From JAJDNW01 sp039714495 (GTDB lineage Bacteria > Desulfobacterota > Desulfobacteria > Desulfobacterales > B30-G6), in NCBI GenBank assembly GCA_039714495.1, contig JBDLJD010000061.1, positions 1 through 24,201 on the forward strand: 24,201 nt of DNA, written 5' to 3'. The notes beneath the pieces are model-generated. The model did no database searches and had not been told where the DNA came from. It worked only from the letters and a program-made list of their open reading frames with translations. Within the stretch, counting starts at the first letter, position 1. Each line of letters begins with the position of its first letter. Positions 13,338 through 22,360 of this stretch are shown one piece after another. The translations under genes and the position numbers were made by a program.

Positions 13338-14663
13338 TCATGGGTTCAACCGGGGAAGACGTTGATGGGCTGTCGTCTTCCTGTGCTGCTGCGCCAGCCA
13401 GCTTCGTCGGGCCGCGGTGACACCTTTAATCAATTTGCGGCCATGCCAATCGGCCTTTATTTGTAGGTCTATGGCCCGATATAGCCGTTGGGCTTCTTTG
13501 GCTGTTGGTGGGCCGGAATAGGTGGATAAAAATTGATCCAGACGCGCTGCTTTGTCACTTGTATTTATGCGTGCCAACCAGTGCATTAGAGCATTCAGCG
13601 TGTCGGTCGGCCGGCTCGATTGGGCGGCCTTGACAAAGCGTCGGAAACAGGCCTTCTCGGATGCATTCCGCTCCCTTCGCCATGCATTCCAGCGCCGACG
13701 AAAATTTTCATGAAATAGCCCTGCAAAAGCAATCAGGACGATCACTACCATGCCGATAGAGAACCATTGCTTTTGGCTGAATACGATGCGTTCCTCCATG
13801 GGATCGTTTTGGGGGCCTCCAGATGCGGATATCTCTATAGTTCGCGACGGCAATACCGTTTCACGCAATTTCTTGTTTTGCAGATCCCACCATGTGATGG
13901 CAACAGCAGGCAATTCCACGCTACCGGCGTTTTTGAATACATAGGAAACGATTTCGGTTCTCCGGCCAGTAAGCGTGCCACGGTCATATCGGTCTTCTAT
14001 GGTGGGGGCCTGGGGGTAGACGTCAATGGTATCCGAATCGGAAAATGAAACCGGGATGAAGGCCATCGCCGATACGTTCTGGGCCTTCAAGTGAATGCTG
14101 CGTTGGATAGCGTCGCCCACCGCGACCCTGCTGACATCGGGTTCCCATTGCTGATCGGCTGTCAATTGTTCGGTGCTGATCAGCCCACGAACATTTTCAC
14201 TGCCAGGTGGCATTTCAGCAATAAATTTCACCGGGGGTATTGCGCCTTGCAACGCTTGGTTTTGAGGCTGACTACCCCATTGACTGATCTCGATATCAAC
14301 GGTCACCGATGGTACGGAAATGCTGCCGCTGCGCTGTGGGAAGAGAGAGAGTTCATAGCGCTGCCCGGTGTAGCTTTCGCCACCGATGGTCTCCGTCAGG
14401 CGCGTCCCCTGGCTGTCAAACGGGACAATAATGACTCCCGAAGCTTGAACGTCGGGCATGTGTTGAATTTTTGCCCAGCCGTTTCTCCCTAAAACGTCGA
14501 CTTGATAGATAACCCGCTGCCCTACCCAAATGCCGGTGTCCGGTAAAACCGAGGCACGCAAAATAAATGGTGCCGCCTCGTCGGCCGTAATCCTCATGGG
14601 GGTCAGGCACAAGACGGCCAGAAAAAAAACAATCTTCCCCGTATGTCTACAATGAGCTGCCAT
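13338..14663 (-). CDS. batD: BatD-like protein, last gene of the MoxR/Bat operon
   Basis: The 441-residue product has an N-terminal signal sequence (about 1-27), a long periplasmic beta-rich region with BatD-type repeats (WVGQRVIYQVDVLGRNG, GQRYELSLFPQRSGSISVPSVTVDIE, YVFKNAGSVELPAVAITWWD), one transmembrane helix near 297-317 and a ~120-residue basic cytoplasmic tail. BatD belongs to the Bacteroides aerotolerance set, proposed to work with MoxR as an envelope chaperone or stress complex. Its start lies 3 bases after the stop of the TPR gene, so it is cotranscribed. No good Shine-Dalgarno is close (AGGAGA is ~14 bases away), suggesting translation by coupling. Confidence 0.85.
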   Translation of the reverse strand: MAAHCRHTGKIVFFLAVLCLTPMRITADEAAPFILRASVLPDTGIWVGQRVIYQVDVLGRNGWAKIQHMPDVQASGVIIVPFDSQGTRLTETIGGESYTGQRYELSLFPQRSGSISVPSVTVDIEISQWGSQPQNQALQGAIPPVKFIAEMPPGSENVRGLISTEQLTADQQWEPDVSRVAVGDAIQRSIHLKAQNVSAMAFIPVSFSDSDTIDVYPQAPTIEDRYDRGTLTGRRTEIVSYVFKNAGSVELPAVAITWWDLQNKKLRETVLPSRTIEISASGGPQNDPMEERIVFSQKQWFSIGMVVIVLIAFAGLFHENFRRRWNAWRRERNASEKACFRRFVKAAQSSRPTDTLNALMHWLARINTSDKAARLDQFLSTYSGPPTAKEAQRLYRAIDLQIKADWHGRKLIKGVTAARRSWLAQQHRKTTAHQRLPRLNP

Positions 14664-14666
14664 CGT

Positions 14667-15329
14667 TCAATCTGTTTTCTCCTGGGTGGCATGTTGATAA
14701 GCAAACTTGGCCCTTAAAAAATCGGCTGGCCGAGTCTGCACGCGGCGTAGCCACATGGCCCGTATTTCAGCATCGCTCAGCTTGACAGCGCCTTCCACCA
14801 TCTCCACGCCGCCGGTCCGGTCTGTTGACTCGCCCTTGGAGATCTGAATCTCATCCGCACCCAGCTTTCCGCCGGTTCCTTCGCCGCCCTTGCGCTTGAG
14901 CTTTTCGGCATTCTGTTGTGCAATCGTTAGATTGATCCGGGCATCCTCCCATGTCGGCTTCCTGGCCAGTGCACGTTCGTACCGGAGGATGGCTTCCTCG
15001 TATTTTCCCTGCATGGCAAGTGCGTTGCCATGATTGAAGGCGCCTTCCGCAGTATCGAATCCCGCATAAATGCCGGCGGCCTTCTTGAATTCGCCGGCCC
15101 GATACCAGGCCGTTGCCTGCCACAAGGGATCACTAAAGGTTTCAGCAGCTTCGGCGTAGCGCTCCTTTTGAAACAGCAAACGACCAAGCTGATCCGGTGT
15201 CAGGAACAACGACATCCATCCGCCGCTGTTGACAACCTGCCAGCCATAGACAGCCACGGCAACCATGGCCAGGCATACCCAGGCGCCAATCCACGCTTTT
15301 TTGCTGTAAAACCAACCCTTCATCCGCAT
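14667..15329 (-). CDS. TPR protein (BatC-like), Bat operon
   Basis: This 220-residue protein has one N-terminal transmembrane helix (about 12-31) followed by tetratricopeptide repeats between about 50 and 160 (LLFQKERYAEAAETF, AWYRAGEFKKAAGIY, GNALAMQGKYEEAILRYERALARKP) and a polar linker. In Bat operons a TPR module (BatC/BatE) scaffolds the VWA subunits, sometimes fused to BatB; here it is separate. The end KFAYQHATQEKTD carries no domain. Two in-frame ATGs lie two codons apart at the start; neither has a strong ribosome-binding site. It sits between BatB and BatD. Confidence 0.85.
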   Translation of the reverse strand: MRMKGWFYSKKAWIGAWVCLAMVAVAVYGWQVVNSGGWMSLFLTPDQLGRLLFQKERYAEAAETFSDPLWQATAWYRAGEFKKAAGIYAGFDTAEGAFNHGNALAMQGKYEEAILRYERALARKPTWEDARINLTIAQQNAEKLKRKGGEGTGGKLGADEIQISKGESTDRTGGVEMVEGAVKLSDAEIRAMWLRRVQTRPADFLRAKFAYQHATQEKTD

Positions 15330-15406
15330 GCCTAACGTCTTTCTACTTTTACTGAGCCTAGCAATCCAGGAGTGTGAACCCTGAACGTTCTGCTATTGAT
15401 TGTTTT

Positions 15407-16324
15407 TCAAACCTTCCACCCTCGCCTTGCCCACACGAGCGCAACCAGGGAAATGATAGGAACAAGGGCATATCCGGAATCCTTCCAGTGCGCGCCGCTT
15501 TGCTCTGCCATCACGGTGGTCAGATCTTGCTCGGCCTGGCGGTTAATACCTTCCAGGTCGGATGCGTCAACCGACAGCATGGCAACCTTTGCGTCCAACA
15601 CCTTGGCGGCAGCCAAAAGCCCCTTGTCCTTTGGAGCGCCTAAGGCGTTGACAGCCCAAAAATGCACCGGCAGGCGCTCTTGTCGGTCCAATTGATCAAA
15701 TTTGTTAGTCTGCCCCGCAGAAACCGTATCAGCCATCACCACCACGGAACCGGCCCTGCCGGACTGTTTGAATAGGGTTTCGGCCATTTCCAGCGCATCA
15801 GCGAGCGCATCACCCTCCATGGGCATGGTTTCAGGCACCAATCCTTCGGCCATGATATTGATGATGCGTCCATCCCGGGTGAGCGGCATCACCAGATGTG
15901 CACTGCCGCTGTATGCAATCAGCCCGGTCACGCCCCCTTCCCGCAGTTCCAAAAAATCATGAAGCTTTTGTTTTGCCCGCATAAGACGGGAGGGCTGAAC
16001 GTCTTCGGCCATCATGGACGGCGTCACTTTCAGCAACACGATAACGGCGGCCATATCTTCCGTAAAAGGCGAAGGCTCCTGCTTCCAGGATGGACCGGAC
16101 AGAGACAAACCCATTAACACCCACACCACAAGGAGCAGATGAATCGGCCGTAAGCGCGCCCGCTGATTGCGGCCAACCAGCAGGTGATCGAGCAAATGCG
16201 GGGCGATGAGCGCCTTCCACGCGGTGTGTCCATCCTGTCTGCGCCAAAGCAGCCACCATACCAGCACGGCCGGTATCAGTGCTATAAGCCAGTAGGGTCG
16301 CAGAAAGTGGAAGTTTTCAATCAT
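15407..16324 (-). CDS. batB: BatB-like VWA membrane protein with degenerate MIDAS
   Basis: The 305-residue protein has two N-terminal membrane helices (about 11-28 and 60-77), a von Willebrand A domain (about 92-270) and a C-terminal helix (about 286-300). In BatB proteins the VWA domain normally starts with a metal-binding DxSxS; here it reads LLKVTPSMMAEDVQPSRL, so the first Asp is Lys99 and the first Ser is Thr101. The later TDG element is also changed (VVMADTVSAG). The fold is clear but divalent metal binding is doubtful, implying a structural partner for BatA. It begins 6 bases after the upstream BatA gene and is followed by the TPR gene after 77 bases. Confidence 0.87.
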   Translation of the reverse strand: MIENFHFLRPYWLIALIPAVLVWWLLWRRQDGHTAWKALIAPHLLDHLLVGRNQRARLRPIHLLLVVWVLMGLSLSGPSWKQEPSPFTEDMAAVIVLLKVTPSMMAEDVQPSRLMRAKQKLHDFLELREGGVTGLIAYSGSAHLVMPLTRDGRIINIMAEGLVPETMPMEGDALADALEMAETLFKQSGRAGSVVVMADTVSAGQTNKFDQLDRQERLPVHFWAVNALGAPKDKGLLAAAKVLDAKVAMLSVDASDLEGINRQAEQDLTTVMAEQSGAHWKDSGYALVPIISLVALVWARRGWKV

Positions 16325-16330
16325 TGTTCT

Positions 16331-17392
16331 TTATGCAGCCTTTTTGTTTTCTACCTGGTAGTTACTTGGCCCGGACATTTTTCCTGGGTCGGTCGATGCC
16401 TTCCCTTCGGCGGCCGGCACACCCCGCGAACGCCAACCATGAAGCAGATAAAAGCCCAGACTCAACAGGAAGGCAGCCGCCAGGGGCCAATGAAAAAGGT
16501 CCAAGCGCGGGCGGTAGCTGATCGTCTCCACTTGCCGCACTTCCAAGAGGTCCAAGGCCTTGTAGATACCTTCCAAAGCGTCACGATCACCTGCATAGAA
16601 GTACTGGCCCCCGGTAGTTTGTGACAGGTCCTTCAAAGCCTCTTCATCCAGTTTTTCTTCGCCCACCGCCGTCGGATCACCCACGGCAATGGTATGGATG
16701 ACGATGTCCTTGTCAGCCGCAATTCTCGCTGCCTGCGCTGGGGGTACCTGACTGCCCGTATCATTGCCATCCGTCAAAGCGATGATCACCCGCTGTTTTA
16801 CGTCGCTGCGTTCGAAGAGCGTGATGCCCAGTCCGATGGCATCGCCCAGCGCCGTTTTAGGACCGGCCATGCGGGGGAACAGTTGTTCCAACAGCATCCG
16901 GCTGGCGTCGAGATCCTGGGTAAAGGGTACCTGGACAAAGGCGGCATTGCCAAAAACGATCAACCCCACCCGGTCACCTTCACGGCGCGAAAGGAAATCG
17001 TCGAGCACCTCCTTTACGGCGGCGAGGCGGGTAACCCGTTCGCCGGCTGCATTCGTAAAGTCTTCAGTCTCCATGGAACCGGACAGATCCATCAGCAGCA
17101 GCAGATCACGTGTGGGCACGGTTTTATGAATAGGCGGCTCAATGTATTGGGGCCGTGTCAGCGCGAATACCAAAAGGCCCCAAACGGCAATACCGACGAT
17201 GGTTTCCTTTAAAGTGCGGTGCTGAACCACGGCGCCATCACCCGGCTGATGACCGGAAAAGCGCACCAGTCGTCCGAACCATGGAGAGCGAACGGCCAAC
17301 CGTTTTTCGCTGTATGGTTTCACCGCCCAATGGATGAAAAGCGGCAGCGATAGTGCAAAGAAAAGCCAAGGGTATGTAAAGGTAAAGGTCAT
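16331..17392 (-). CDS. batA: BatA-like VWA membrane protein, intact MIDAS
   Basis: The 353-residue protein has membrane helices near 9-25 and 64-79, a VWA domain (about 95-300) and a C-terminal membrane helix (about 312-328). The MIDAS metal site is intact: MDLSGSM gives Asp102, Ser104 and Ser106, and IIALTDGNDTGS supplies the later Asp. Such proteins are thought to be clients or partners of the MoxR ATPase in the inner membrane. It overlaps the DUF4381 gene by four bases (ATGA), showing coupled translation, and sits directly ahead of BatB. Confidence 0.92.
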   Translation of the reverse strand: MTFTFTYPWLFFALSLPLFIHWAVKPYSEKRLAVRSPWFGRLVRFSGHQPGDGAVVQHRTLKETIVGIAVWGLLVFALTRPQYIEPPIHKTVPTRDLLLLMDLSGSMETEDFTNAAGERVTRLAAVKEVLDDFLSRREGDRVGLIVFGNAAFVQVPFTQDLDASRMLLEQLFPRMAGPKTALGDAIGLGITLFERSDVKQRVIIALTDGNDTGSQVPPAQAARIAADKDIVIHTIAVGDPTAVGEEKLDEEALKDLSQTTGGQYFYAGDRDALEGIYKALDLLEVRQVETISYRPRLDLFHWPLAAAFLLSLGFYLLHGWRSRGVPAAEGKASTDPGKMSGPSNYQVENKKAA

Positions 17393-17919
17393 GGTGTCGC
17401 TACCACTCCCCCTTGGTCTGTTTTAACGCGGCGGTGCCCCTTAATCCAGATCCGCGCCTGGCGAATGAGTTGTTTGGCCTCGCGTTTGTCGAGCAAGGAG
17501 AAATCAGCCCCTGAAGATAGGGCCATCGCCAGCGGGTGTCCGGGGCCGGTCGAAAATGTGCAGCCCTCGCAGGTCTGGTCCAGGAAGCGCAACCATTCTT
17601 GACCGTAAAGCGCTGCAACCGCTTTGCGCTCAAACGCCGCCAGTGCAACCCTTTTCAAAAGGACGGTCAGTTCTTTCAATGCGGATGTTTCGCTGCCCGG
17701 CGTCATGAACCGTTTCTCAATCCGGGCCAGACGCGCAAGTCCCTCGCGCCGGTAGGCAACGCTTCGCCAGCGTACCCACCGCCAACGGACCAGAACGACC
17801 ATCCCAACACCTACTGCCCCCAAAAGGATCCATATAAAGGGCGCCGGCGGCCAGAGCGCCGCTGGTGCTGGGATCACGATATCCCGAAGGTCAAAAATGG
17901 ATAGGGAGTTTTCTTTCAT
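17389..17919 (-). CDS. DUF4381 membrane protein, MoxR/Bat operon
   Basis: The 176-residue product has an N-terminal LRDIVIPAPAALWPPAPF segment (about 11-28), a transmembrane helix at about 28-46 and a cytoplasmic helical part with YGQEWLRFLDQTC, typical of DUF4381 proteins. The family is almost always found between DUF58 and VWA genes of MoxR operons, as here, but its own role is not known. Two cysteines (DQTCEGCTF) form a CxxC that may be redox- or metal-active; I would not claim this as a family feature. Overlaps BatA by four bases. Confidence 0.87.
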   Translation of the reverse strand: MKENSLSIFDLRDIVIPAPAALWPPAPFIWILLGAVGVGMVVLVRWRWVRWRSVAYRREGLARLARIEKRFMTPGSETSALKELTVLLKRVALAAFERKAVAALYGQEWLRFLDQTCEGCTFSTGPGHPLAMALSSGADFSLLDKREAKQLIRQARIWIKGHRRVKTDQGGVVATP

Positions 17920-17938
17920 ATCAAGTCAACCAATCTCA

Positions 17939-18940
17939 CTATCTGGAAGGAATCCGTGTTGCCGTGCCAATCAATTTGCGTATTTGATCCACAACATCTT
18001 TGGCGGTGCTGATGGGCAGCAGGGGCGCAGATATTTTGCGCAAGACTGTCCGGATGCCGTCCATCTCCTGACGGTAATCCGCAGCTATGCGTTCAAGGAA
18101 TTTTCGGTCATGAAAATCCAATGCCATCTGCAGCCTGCCATCCGTTACCACATACTGGCCTTTAGAGGGCTGGGGAGATTCCCGCAGCGGATCATACAGC
18201 AGCATGCATAGGACATCGTTGTGCCGTGCCAGTTGTGCCGTGAGTCGCGTGGTATTATCGTCAGCACCCTGCCCGTCTGTGATCAAGACCACCAGGGTGT
18301 CATGTTTTGCCAGGCGATGGGCCTTTTGCAAGACGGTATTCAGCTGAATTGAATTGGCTTGCACCGTGCTATCTGCCCGCAAAGCATTGTTCATGCGTTC
18401 GATTGCCCGAAGGATCGCCATCACCGTTACTTTACTGCGCTGTGGCTCTATCTCTTCGATGGATTCATCATTAAATATGATAGCGCCCACCCGGTCACCG
18501 GTGTTTAATGCCCGCCAGGCCCCTAAAGCGGCTGCTTCTGCGGCGACCAAGGACTTCATCCGTTCCCGCGAGCCGAAAAACATGTGCGTGCGCTGATCCA
18601 CCAGCAGTAGAACAGCCCGGTCGCGCTCTTCTGTGTAAACGCGTACATGCGGCTTGCGTGTCCGCGCGGTCACTTTCCAATCCATGGTCCGGATGTCGTC
18701 GCCGTGCTGATATTGACGCAGTTCTTCGAAATTCAATCCGCGCCCGCGCAATCGCGAGGCATAGCGCCCAGAGAGAAGGCTGTGAATGGGTTGGCGCGGC
18801 AGAAATGAATATCCTGTCGCTTTGTGCTGAAGCCGCACCATATGCGCCAGACTGACGTAGACGCGTTCATCCGTTTTACCGCGTGTATGTTCCCTCGCAG
18901 CCAATGCACTATCCTTTCTTGTGGTCAACGGGATGTGCAT
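17939..18940 (-). CDS. DUF58 domain protein, MoxR operon
   Basis: This 333-residue protein carries the DUF58 signature in full: GRYASRLRGRGLNFEELRQY, then the GDDIRTMDWKVTARTRKPHV segment and EERDRAVLLLVD (about residues 75-130), followed by a VWA-like Rossmann region with VGAIIFNDESIEEI and DTLVVLITDG. It has no membrane helices, unlike many DUF58 proteins. DUF58 genes follow moxR in most MoxR operons and are believed to couple the ATPase to the VWA membrane proteins. Spacing to moxR is 33 bases and to DUF4381 is 19 bases, so one transcript is likely. Confidence 0.92.
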   Translation of the reverse strand: MHIPLTTRKDSALAAREHTRGKTDERVYVSLAHMVRLQHKATGYSFLPRQPIHSLLSGRYASRLRGRGLNFEELRQYQHGDDIRTMDWKVTARTRKPHVRVYTEERDRAVLLLVDQRTHMFFGSRERMKSLVAAEAAALGAWRALNTGDRVGAIIFNDESIEEIEPQRSKVTVMAILRAIERMNNALRADSTVQANSIQLNTVLQKAHRLAKHDTLVVLITDGQGADDNTTRLTAQLARHNDVLCMLLYDPLRESPQPSKGQYVVTDGRLQMALDFHDRKFLERIAADYRQEMDGIRTVLRKISAPLLPISTAKDVVDQIRKLIGTATRIPSR

Positions 18941-18973
18941 GTGAACTCCTTTCAGCTTTAAATAGAAGCCGTG

Positions 18974-19951
18974 TCAGGCAATCGCCACCTGGGCGACAAT
19001 CTCCTTGATCACATCGTCTACCGAAACCCCGTCCGCATTGGCTTCGTAGCTCAGTATCAGCCGATGACGCAGGCAGTCGTGCACGATGGCGCGGACATCA
19101 TCCGGCGTCACCTGTTCACGCCCATGCAACCAGGCGTGGGCACGCGAAGTCTTATCCAAGGCGATCGTGGCGCGCGGGCTGCCCCCGACCAGAAGCCAGC
19201 TGCGCAGCTTCTTATCATAGTCTTCCGGCCGGCGCGTGGCCGCCACCAGGTTAACGATGTAGCGCTCGATGCTCTCCGACATCCGAACCTGATGAATCGC
19301 TTCCCGGGCGTCAAAAATCACCTGCTGGGCAACCGGCGCTTCCGTCTCCGGTTTTGCCGGGCCGGATTCTCCGCGCACGAGCCGCATGATTTCCAGTTCC
19401 GACGCATCGCTGGGATAGTCGACATACACATGCATCAGGAAACGGTCCATCTGGGCCTCGGGTAGCGGGTAGGTGCCCTCCTGCTCGATGGGGTTCTGGG
19501 TGGCCAGTACCATAAAAAGCGCAGGCATAGGGTGGGTCTTGCCGGCCACCGTTACCTGTCGTTCTTCCATGGCCTCCAGCAACGCCGCCTGCACCTTGGC
19601 GGGCGCCCGGTTGATCTCATCGGCCAATACGAGGTTGCTGAAGATCGGCCCGGGCTGAAAAACGAAGCGATCGTCAGCCTGCTCACCCAGATAAATTTCC
19701 GAGCCGGTAATGTCGGATGGCAGCAGATCCGGTGTGAACTGGATTCGGCTGAAATTCGATTCGAGGTGTTGCGACAGGGTTTTGATCGCCCGGGTCTTGG
19801 CCAGCCCCGGGAGACCCTCCATGAGAATATTGCCGTTGCACAGCAATCCCAGGATCAGGCGCTCGATGACTGTTTCCTGTCCGATGATCGAACACGCGAC
19901 ATGTTCTTTGAGCTGGAGAATGGCGGCATGGACGCTGTTTGGGGAGGACAT
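18974..19951 (-). CDS. moxR: MoxR-family AAA+ ATPase
   Basis: The 325-residue protein is a MoxR AAA+ ATPase, thought to act as a chaperone on VWA-domain partners. It has Walker A GLPGLAKT (46-53), Walker B LVLADE (107-112), the MoxR hallmark NRAPAKVQAALLEAMEERQVT, sensor 1 LATQNP with the PIEQEGTYPLPEAQMDRFLM segment, and sensor 2 GGSPRATIAL. Length is normal. It is the first gene of the seven-gene operon; AAAGGAGACC precedes the start on the - strand. The Bat-type order downstream (DUF58, DUF4381, BatA, BatB, TPR, BatD) supports a cell-envelope stress role. Confidence 0.95.
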   Translation of the reverse strand: MSSPNSVHAAILQLKEHVACSIIGQETVIERLILGLLCNGNILMEGLPGLAKTRAIKTLSQHLESNFSRIQFTPDLLPSDITGSEIYLGEQADDRFVFQPGPIFSNLVLADEINRAPAKVQAALLEAMEERQVTVAGKTHPMPALFMVLATQNPIEQEGTYPLPEAQMDRFLMHVYVDYPSDASELEIMRLVRGESGPAKPETEAPVAQQVIFDAREAIHQVRMSESIERYIVNLVAATRRPEDYDKKLRSWLLVGGSPRATIALDKTSRAHAWLHGREQVTPDDVRAIVHDCLRHRLILSYEANADGVSVDDVIKEIVAQVAIA

Positions 19952-20122
19952 CGTAGGTCTCCTTTTTCAAATTCGTATCATATATCCCCTTGATGGCCCC
20001 AACCTCTCAGCGACATCAGGAACATCATTCTCTTAATTAACGACAGAAAATAGCTGCCACTTAATGCATGGCAGTGATATTGTATGAATGCTTGACGAGG
20101 TTCGAGCCGGCACTGTTGGTGA

Positions 20123-20158
20123 ACTGAGCCAGCGCCGGAGTACGGACGCTGGCTCAGT
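20123..20158 (-). terminator. Strong hairpin after the sulfatase gene, probable terminator
   Basis: ACTGAGCCAGCG (20123-20134) and CGCTGGCTCAGT (20147-20158) form a perfect 12-bp stem with a 12-base loop, 25 bases past the sulfatase stop and about 170 bases before moxR. The U-tract on the - strand is weak, so termination may be partial or the structure may serve another role. Confidence 0.6.
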
Positions 20159-20183
20159 GTTTATCATAGGGTTAGCGGTTGCG

Positions 20184-21722
20184 TTATTTAGACCCGGTCG
20201 ATGTCCGCATTTTTTCCATGACCTGATCGATGCTGAAACTTGCCGGTTTCTGGCGCGGCGGAAACTCCTGGAAAGTCTTCAGAAATTCACCCACATAGGC
20301 CTGGGCCGGGACCAGAAAATAGACGTGATCAAGCAACCAGTCATAATAGGTGTTTGAGGTGAAATAGGCACGCTCATAGGGATCACGCCGCAGATTGAAG
20401 ATCAACGGTACGCGCAATTCCGTCCAGGGTTCAATCCAGGCACGCATTGTGCCCTTTCTTTCCTGCTCCAAAAAGATAGCCTTCCAGTCGTTATAGCGCA
20501 AGGCGGTCAGCTCTCCCGTATCAGCAAAGTAAAATATTTCCTTACGCGGGTTTTCTTTGGTTTTCCCTGTGAGCAGGGGCAGCATATTGTAGCCATCCAG
20601 GTGAACTTTGTAGCTGCGGCCAATGGCCTGGACACCGCCCTTTTTAAGCTTGGCCTTAATGTCAGGCTCACCGGCGGCGGCCAAAAATGTGGGCAGCCAG
20701 TCCATGTGGTGCATAATATCGTTGGAGACGGATCCCGCCTCGATCCTGCCGGGCCAGCGCACCATGGCAGGCACACGCCAACCGCCCTCCCAGTTGGTGT
20801 TTTTTTCACCCTGGAATGGGGTCATACCGGCATCCGGCCAGGTATTCATGTGAACCCCGTTGTCGGTGGAATAGAACACAATGGTGTTGTCGGCAATGCC
20901 CAACTCATCGAGCTTGTCGAGGATCATGCCGATGTGACGGTCATGCTCGACCATGCCGTCGCCATATTCATCCTGGCCGGAAATACCGCGCAGCTCCGGC
21001 TTCACATGTGTCCTGAAATGCATGCGGGTACCATTCCACCAGGCAAAGAACGGTTTACCGCTCTTATGCGCCCGTTCGATAAAATCCAGCGTAGCGGCGA
21101 CCGTTTCATCGTCAACCGTTTCCATACGCTTTTTCGTCAGCGGACCCGTGTCTTCAATTTTACCATCGGCTGATGATTTTATGACACCGCGTGGACCGAA
21201 ACGCTTGCGAAATTCCGGATTTTTAGGATAGTCCTCGTTCTCCGGCTCTTCCTCGGCATTCAGATGATAAAGGTTTCCAAAAAACTCATCAAAACCGTGA
21301 TTGGTCGGCAGCATTTCATCTTTGTCGCCCAGGTGGTTTTTACCATGCTGGGCGGTCATATAGCCCTGTGCCTTTAAAAGACCGGCAATGGTGGGGTCTT
21401 CTTTTTGCATGCCCAACTCCGCACCAGGCAGCCCTACTTTGGAAAGGCCGGTACGGTAAACGCTCTGGCCGGTGATGAAAGATGAGCGTCCGGCTGTGCA
21501 ACTTTGCTCACCGTAGTGGTCGGTAAAAATCATGCCTTCCTTGGCGATACGGTCAATATTAGGCGTCCGATAGCCCATCAAGCCCATGGTGTAGGAACTG
21601 ATGTTTGATTGCCCGATGTCATCGCCCCAGACGACCAGGATGTTCGGTTTTTCTGCCTTGGCAAATGCAGAAGCAGTAAAACAGAACGATAATACTAGCA
21701 TTAGCAATACAATCTTTTTCAT
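20184..21722 (-). CDS. Exported formylglycine-type sulfatase (arylsulfatase family)
   Basis: The 512-residue enzyme hydrolyses sulfate esters. A signal peptide (about 1-21, ending SAFA) directs it out of the cytoplasm. Metal ligands Asp34/Asp35 are in VVWGDDIGQ. The active-site motif CTAGRSSFITG places Cys75 as the residue converted to formylglycine, with the Cys-x-Ala-x-Arg pattern intact, so maturation by an FGE or anSME-type enzyme is required; neither is in this window. Further family features are AQHGKNHLGD, NGTRMHFRTH and FYSTDNGVH. AAGGAGAG precedes the start. Substrate unknown. It is transcribed alone or reads toward moxR through the hairpin at 20123-20158. Confidence 0.93.
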   Translation of the reverse strand: MKKIVLLMLVLSFCFTASAFAKAEKPNILVVWGDDIGQSNISSYTMGLMGYRTPNIDRIAKEGMIFTDHYGEQSCTAGRSSFITGQSVYRTGLSKVGLPGAELGMQKEDPTIAGLLKAQGYMTAQHGKNHLGDKDEMLPTNHGFDEFFGNLYHLNAEEEPENEDYPKNPEFRKRFGPRGVIKSSADGKIEDTGPLTKKRMETVDDETVAATLDFIERAHKSGKPFFAWWNGTRMHFRTHVKPELRGISGQDEYGDGMVEHDRHIGMILDKLDELGIADNTIVFYSTDNGVHMNTWPDAGMTPFQGEKNTNWEGGWRVPAMVRWPGRIEAGSVSNDIMHHMDWLPTFLAAAGEPDIKAKLKKGGVQAIGRSYKVHLDGYNMLPLLTGKTKENPRKEIFYFADTGELTALRYNDWKAIFLEQERKGTMRAWIEPWTELRVPLIFNLRRDPYERAYFTSNTYYDWLLDHVYFLVPAQAYVGEFLKTFQEFPPRQKPASFSIDQVMEKMRTSTGSK

Positions 21723-22210
21723 TTCTCTCTCCTTTAGGGTGAGTATTTCATGTAGCTATGTTCTATGCACGATGCACAGTCGACCAATTTCAAGTTTATG
21801 AATATGTTACAGTTTTAATCAAATAGTATAATAGAAGAGGAATATCTTACCAAAGCGATTATGCAAAAAAAATACCAACACGATAGAAAGCCCTAACACC
21901 CTGATATTTTAGTAATATATAAGTAATTTATTTGTCCCATAAAGAGTTTTCTGAGACAAATTTGTATCACAGCCATCTAATTTGATACAGACACACTGGT
22001 TAGGATACGCGCTTTCAAAGATTAGAAATGGGAGTATCAATGTTGGTGGTATCATTTCTATTCGAAACCTCCTAATCCCCAATTCCTATTCTCCTATAAC
22101 ATCAACATGTTGCCTGTTGAGATTTATGACTAAATCCGGTATAGTTGAAAGATAGATAACGTTGCACGATTTATGTTTTACATTGTGAGTTATTCAAGGA
22201 TATCAACACT
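21723..22210. other. 488-base AT-rich intergenic region
   Basis: No convincing gene is seen. It probably holds the promoter of the sulfatase on the - strand and of the following fragment on the + strand. One 7-bp inverted repeat, ATTTGTC (21930-21936) and GACAAAT (21955-21961), is visible. Base composition is clearly more AT-rich than its neighbours. Confidence 0.6.
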
Positions 22211-22360
22211 ATGAACATCCTCGCCATCGTCGGCAGCCCACGCAAAGGTAAAGCAACGGACATGCTGGTTGACAAAGCCATCGAAGGCGTGACAGCCAAG
22301 CACCCGGATGAACCGGAAATTCTAATATCGAATATCAAAATACTAAACAATTTCAAATGA
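22211..22360 (+). pseudogene. N-terminal fragment of an NADPH-dependent FMN reductase / flavodoxin-fold protein
   Basis: The frame begins MNILAIVGSPRKGKATDMLV, the phosphate-binding start (GSPRKG) of NADPH-dependent FMN reductases and iron-sulfur flavoproteins, which are normally about 180-240 residues. Recognisable coding sequence stops near base 22322, after HPDEPEI, and the frame then runs into AT-rich repeat-like text (TCGAATATCAAAATACTAAACAATTTC) and ends at TGA 22358-22360 after 49 codons. The flavin-binding C-terminal part is missing, so this is a truncated remnant, probably cut by a rearrangement involving the adjacent repeats. Confidence 0.7.

Noticed and set aside
22172..22183. TATGTTTTACAT as a fourth copy of the inverted-repeat element
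   Set aside because: Only 12 bases match the interior of copy 1, and neither terminal repeat is nearby; chance in AT-rich DNA is likely.
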